DNA of 64,000 bases from NCBI RefSeq assembly GCF_900116365.1, contig NZ_FPAG01000002.1, positions 501,555 to 565,554 of the forward strand, in the 5' to 3' direction. The DNA comes from Zhouia amylolytica. GTDB taxonomy: Bacteria; Bacteroidota; Bacteroidia; Flavobacteriales; Flavobacteriaceae. The notes below the pieces were generated by a model. The model saw only the letters and a program-made list of their open reading frames with translations, searched no databases and was not told the DNA's origin. The translations under genes were made by a program, and so were the position numbers. This document shows positions 63,230 through 64,000 of the stretch, piece after piece. Positions within the stretch are counted from its first letter, which is position 1; every line of letters begins with the position of its first letter.

Positions 63230-63850
63230 ATGGCAGAATTAATTCGCATATACGAAGAAAATCCTAATCCGCGGGAGATAGCTAAAGTGGTTGCTGTTCT
63301 TAAACGGGGAGGGCTGATCATATATCCAACTGATACTGTTTATGGTTTGGGATGTGATATTACAAATTCCAAAGCTTTGCAAAAAATAGCCCGAATCAGG
63401 GGGGTAAAACTTGAAAAAGCGAACTTTTCATTTATTTGTCCGGATTTGAGTAATTTATCAGATTACATAAGGCAAATAGATACGCCAACGTTTAAAATTT
63501 TAAAAAGAGCACTTCCGGGGCCATATACATTTATTCTTCCTGGTAGTAATAATTTACCTAAGGATTTTAAGAAAAAGAAAACGGTAGGTATTCGGGTACC
63601 GGATAATAATATAGCCAGAGAACTTGTGGAACAATTAGGAAATCCTATTGTATCTACCTCTATCCATGATGAGGATGAATTAATAGAGTATACCACCGAT
63701 CCTGAGCTGATTCTTGAAAAATGGGATAACCTTGTGGATATAGTTATTGATGGGGGGTATGGTGATAATATACCTTCTACGGTAATTGATTTATCGGAAG
63801 ATGAGGCTGTAATTGTCAGGGAAGGAAAAGGATCACTGGATATATTTTAA
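63230..63850 (+). CDS. L-threonylcarbamoyladenylate synthase family (TsaC/Sua5/YciO)
   Basis: The 206-residue protein has the YrdC fold, with LKRGGLIIYPTDTVYGLGCDITNSKA, FSFICPDLSNL, LPGPYTFILPG, TVGIRVPDNNIARELV and STVIDLSEDEAVIVREGKG. The family makes threonylcarbamoyl-AMP for the t6A37 tRNA modification, but YciO members are less certain. The KLEKANFSFIC segment in place of KRP.KPPLS suggests the YciO branch. It lacks the C-terminal Sua5 domain, so it is the short type. It starts 22 bases after the helicase gene, so cotranscription is likely. It is cytosolic. Confidence 0.85.
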   Translation: MAELIRIYEENPNPREIAKVVAVLKRGGLIIYPTDTVYGLGCDITNSKALQKIARIRGVKLEKANFSFICPDLSNLSDYIRQIDTPTFKILKRALPGPYTFILPGSNNLPKDFKKKKTVGIRVPDNNIARELVEQLGNPIVSTSIHDEDELIEYTTDPELILEKWDNLVDIVIDGGYGDNIPSTVIDLSEDEAVIVREGKGSLDIF

Positions 63851-63908
63851 TTAATTAATCTAAAGGGATTAGTTTCGTTTCAATTACTCATTCAATTTTA
63901 AATTATAA

Positions 63909-64000
63909 TGAGTCGTCCTAATATAGGTTGACAGTTTTTAAAAAAGTTAAATCAAACCAGAGTAGTTCGCTTCTCTGGTTTTTTTATATGTACAAAATTA
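63909..64000 (+). mobile_element. Possible left end of an IS3-type insertion sequence, cut by the window end
   Basis: TGAGTCGTCCTAATATAGG followed by TTGACAG (63909-63934) has the look of IS3-family terminal repeats, which often begin TGA, contain a CC-rich block and end in GTTGACA or GTTAGACA. A hairpin with terminator form (63954-63985) follows, as seen near some IS ends where it blocks outside transcription. No transposase is in the window, so the call is tentative. Confidence 0.3.
63954..63985 (+). terminator. Rho-independent terminator near the window end
   Basis: AACCAGAG pairs with CTCTGGTT over a ten-base loop and is followed by a run of Ts. It could end transcription from the TsaC-like gene or protect a possible IS end. 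Confidence 0.75.

Noticed and set aside
1..64000. CRISPR arrays, tRNA, rRNA and tmRNA genes
   Set aside because: No regularly spaced repeats, cloverleaf-type sequences or rRNA signatures were recognised by eye. A dedicated search with tRNA and RNA covariance models would settle it.

Overview
The window is AT-rich, densely coded chromosomal DNA of a Flavobacteriaceae-type member of the Bacteroidota. This rests on family content (a Bacteroidota-type RNA polymerase omega subunit, the type IX secretion protein PorD, a bacillithiol-linked YtxJ protein, DUF3857, DUF1015 and YbbR proteins, a TonB receptor) and on repeated promoter elements of the Bacteroidota sigma type (TTG or TTTG, 19-20 bases, TAnnTTTG). 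No rRNA, tRNA, CRISPR array, prophage or complete transposon was seen. Most of the window is housekeeping sequence.

Layout. 1-4480 (+): bamD (cut by the window start), rpoZ, coaBC, porD, recN. 4538-8065 (+): fabI, then a family 2 glycosyltransferase, YbbR-like protein and coaE. 8143-10437 (+): an RprX/RprY-type two-component pair. 10496-19462 (-): a compact eight-gene run (Gfo/Idh oxidoreductase, 3-hydroxyacyl-CoA dehydrogenase, DUF1015, YggS, exonuclease-GIY-YIG fusion, DUF3857 protein, potassium-type channel, miaA), with a good promoter at one end and a shared terminator at the other. 19684-25689: pcm, a small membrane protein, smpB, deoD, deoC, clpB and ytxJ. 25723-28135 (-): a thioesterase and a TetR regulator with two copies of one operator palindrome, then a lipoprotein. 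28418-36046: a GH9 plus polysaccharide-deacetylase fusion, fahA, glyA, a glycosyltransferase and an NagX-like membrane acyltransferase. 36609-40378 (+): a TetR regulator and the proC-proB-proA proline operon.

40453-43831 (-) is the most interesting locus. It holds a Cys-rich small protein, a TonB receptor carrying the CxxxM and HxM motifs of the OprC copper transporter, and a lipoprotein with a Met/His/Cys cluster. I read it as a probable copper-acquisition locus, with an operator-like dyad in front. 43918-45362 (-): thioesterase and glutaminyl-peptide cyclotransferase. 45451-45549 (+): the signal recognition particle RNA with its own promoter. 46000-50008: an SDR, fsa and pheT. 50228-53258: two small secreted coiled-coil proteins and recG. 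53400-57328 (+): an M1 peptidase and two tandem patatin-like lipases. 57388-60470 (-): a membrane protein, an OmpA-like coiled-coil protein and an FMN-binding glutamate-synthase-like protein. 60877-63850 (+): a UvrD/PcrA helicase and a TsaC/Sua5-type protein. The last 90 bases may enter the left end of an IS3-type element.

Nothing resembles a complete new defence or mobile system. The points most worth following up are the copper locus, the GH9-deacetylase fusion with an altered deacetylase motif, the autoregulated TetR-thioesterase unit, and the twin elements in front of clpB, which lacks the usual -7 box.
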